DNA of 64,000 nucleotides, taken from Agromyces larvae (GTDB taxonomy: Bacteria > Actinomycetota > Actinomycetes > Actinomycetales > Microbacteriaceae). Each line of letters begins with the position of its first letter. Within the stretch, counting starts at the first letter, position 1. Under the pieces are notes generated by a model, which saw only the letters and a program-made list of their open reading frames with translations, made no database searches and had not been told where the DNA came from. Position numbers and translations under genes: made by a program. Below are positions 62,804-64,000 of the stretch, one piece after another. The stretch lies in contig NZ_CP094528.1 in the NCBI RefSeq assembly GCF_022811705.1, positions 2,852,001 through 2,916,000 of the forward strand. The letters are read 5' to 3'.

Positions 62804-63481
62804 TCAGGACCGCATCGCGGCTCCGGGCTGCAGCACCAGGTCGGCGATCGCCGGGTCGGCGCCCAGCGCGATGAGGCGCGCGCGGTACGCGGTGCGGGCG
62901 CGCCGGTACGGTTCGTCGGTGTCTCGGATGACGGCGAGCAGGTTCATCCACTCGAAGGTGCCCTGGAGCTCGAATCCGAGCTGATCGGGATCGTCCAGGC
63001 CCGGCAGTTCGCCCTGCTCGGCCGCGTGACGCGCCTGCACCGCGAGGTAGCCCACCCACCGGTCGAGCACGGCGGCCAGGGCTTCGCGCACCTCGCCCGG
63101 TTTGGCATGGAAGTCGGCGGCGGCGGCGGAGAAGAAGCATCCGCCGGGGAAGACGCGGTCTTCCGAGTAGGCGACGACCCGGTCCAGCAGGGCGGTGAGG
63201 CGCCGGATGCCGCGAGGGTGCGCCGCACGCGCCGGTTCGATGACCGTGGCGAGGAACCGCTCGCGTGCGGCCTCGACGGCGGCGAGCTGCAGCCGCTCCT
63301 TGCTGCCGAAGAGCGTCGCCACGTTCGACTTGCTGACCATGGAGACGGCGGCGATGCGACCGATGGAGAGGTGGTCGAGCCCTTCGACGGATGCGAGATC
63401 GACGGCGACGGCGAGCACCGCGCGACGCGAAGCATCCCCTCGGAGCCTCCGCCCGTCGACGATGTCAGCCGGAATCTGCAT
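62804..63481 (-). CDS. TetR family regulator
   Basis: A 225-residue regulator with HTH LSIGRIAAVSMVSKSNVATLFGSKERL at about 38-64 and a C-terminal ligand domain (PGGCFFSAAAADFHAKPGEVREAL) of the TetR_C_33/YsiA-like kind. ATG at 63481 follows ATGCAGATTC without a strong site. It probably controls itself, the deaminase and the divergent hydrolase through the palindromes at 63491-63544. Confidence 0.92.
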   Translation of the reverse strand: MQIPADIVDGRRLRGDASRRAVLAVAVDLASVEGLDHLSIGRIAAVSMVSKSNVATLFGSKERLQLAAVEAARERFLATVIEPARAAHPRGIRRLTALLDRVVAYSEDRVFPGGCFFSAAAADFHAKPGEVREALAAVLDRWVGYLAVQARHAAEQGELPGLDDPDQLGFELQGTFEWMNLLAVIRDTDEPYRRARTAYRARLIALGADPAIADLVLQPGAAMRS

Positions 63482-63496
63482 CCCCCTAGTGTACGC

Positions 63497-63544
63497 ACGA
63501 ACGATCGTATACTCTGTGGTCTGTTATACGAACGATCGTTCGTA
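63497..63544. promoter_or_regulatory. TetR operators in the divergent region
   Basis: An 18-bp perfect palindrome at 63527-63544 (TACGAACGATCGTTCGTA) plus an identical 12-base half at 63497-63508 (ACGAACGATCGT). They flank TATACTCTG/GTTATAC AT-rich text that may be the -10 boxes of both genes. Confidence 0.85.
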
Positions 63545-63611
63545 CAGATGGACGGCTCAGAGCTGGTGCGCCGCGCGCGCACGCTGCGTCACCGAAGATC
63601 CGGAGGTTCCG

Positions 63612-64000
63612 ATGCATCCCACCGTCGTTGCCGTGCTGGCCACCGCGCGCACGGCCGAACGCGTCTCGCCCGTGCTCGCCGCGCGCGTCGCGCAGCCGCT
63701 GTTCACCGCCACCCGGCCGCCGATGCGCGTGCGCGACGGCGACCGGGCGGTGCACGCCGCGGCCCGCATCACCCGCCTGCGCGTCCGCGATCGCGACGCG
63801 CTCGTCTACGAGTGGGGTCACGGCGCCGAGGTCGTACTGCTCGCGCACGGATGGCGCGGGCGGGCATCGCAGTTCGGATCCATCGTGCGCGAACTGCGCT
63901 CCGACGGGTACCGGGTCGTCGCCTTCGACGCGCCCGCGAACGGCGACGCACCCGGTCGGCGCGCCGACATCCGCGACTGGCTCGCCGTCATCGAGGAACT
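63612..64000 (+). CDS. alpha/beta hydrolase, partial (runs off right edge)
   Basis: At least 129 residues. ATG at 63612 has CGGAGG upstream. After a 60-residue N-terminal helical part (VAVLATARTAERVSPVL) comes VYEWGHGAEVVLLAHGWRGRASQF, the oxyanion HGW motif of the hydrolase fold (about residues 80-82), and DGYRVVAFDAPANGDAPGRR, the strand after helix A. The nucleophile elbow and the rest lie beyond the window. It is divergent from the TetR gene and probably under its control. Confidence 0.85.
   Translation, partial: MHPTVVAVLATARTAERVSPVLAARVAQPLFTATRPPMRVRDGDRAVHAAARITRLRVRDRDALVYEWGHGAEVVLLAHGWRGRASQFGSIVRELRSDGYRVVAFDAPANGDAPGRRADIRDWLAVIEE

Overview
The window is about 72% GC by eye, dense in GTG starts and 4-base ATGA/GTGA gene overlaps, and carries a dnaK-grpE-dnaJ-hspR operon, a clpS-DUF2017 pair and leaderless-looking promoters. 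This points to an actinobacterium, most likely Microbacteriaceae (inference from gene content and the GGATGCC-type oligomer signature, not from a marker gene). No rRNA, tRNA, CRISPR array, transposase or integrase was recognised.

Layout. 1-2824: a minus-strand type III polyketide synthase, SAM methyltransferase and FAD monooxygenase set, probably for a phenolic lipid or related polyketide; the monooxygenase runs off the left edge. 2885-12339: SHOCT and DUF6325 small proteins, two DUF998-like membrane paralogues, a DUF2252 protein, an MFS exporter and two overlapping AI-2E family transporters. 12390-16018: clpS with DUF2017, an RlmG/RsmC-type rRNA methyltransferase and two cell-envelope proteins. 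16095-17580: a divergent oxidoreductase/MarR pair with two inverted-repeat operators. 17650-21935: the heat-shock operon with two HAIR-type HspR boxes. 22004-28026: a RelA/SpoT-domain protein, UspA, two fused-in-operon fluoride channel subunits, ArsR-SulP, and a RIO1 kinase preceded by a 19-codon ORF. 28034-30816: two LPXTG-type secreted proteins, one frameshifted. 30947-43393: an MFS protein, CbiX, then a nine-gene sulfur assimilation operon (sulfite reductase, cysH, cysD, cysN, sulfonate-type ABC transporter, cobA, ferredoxin reductase). 43576-47998: a large secreted nuclease and a zinc alcohol dehydrogenase. 48309-58088: an Opp/Dpp-type ABC transporter in one operon with a GH3 beta-glucosidase, divergent from a TetR regulator. 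58129-62109: two divergent MarR-like proteins with His-rich segments and a tandem pair of unknown membrane proteins. 62172-64000: a deaminase, a TetR regulator and the start of an alpha/beta hydrolase.

How it works together. The sulfur operon takes sulfate through APS (CysDN) to sulfite (4Fe-4S APS reductase) to sulfide (siroheme reductase fed by the FprA-type reductase), with CbiX and CobA supplying siroheme and the ABC transporter supplying sulfur compounds. The GH3-Opp cluster reads as a dedicated beta-glucoside uptake and hydrolysis unit.

The most unusual signal is a family of palindromic repeats that sits inside coding sequences. In grpE, cysN, an ABC permease gene and the GH3 gene, the repeats are read in the same phase and give the same short peptides (EPVEG and STGSAS types); a smaller copy lies in the ferredoxin reductase gene and a second repeat family also entered cysN. 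Other unexplained structure includes a 26-bp hairpin inside the N-terminal coding region of the monooxygenase, a perfect palindrome over the deaminase start codon, a nested palindrome between dnaJ and grpE, an A-B-B-A tandem 14-mer, a three-copy 24-bp repeat, and a strongly over-represented decamer GGATGCCTCG.
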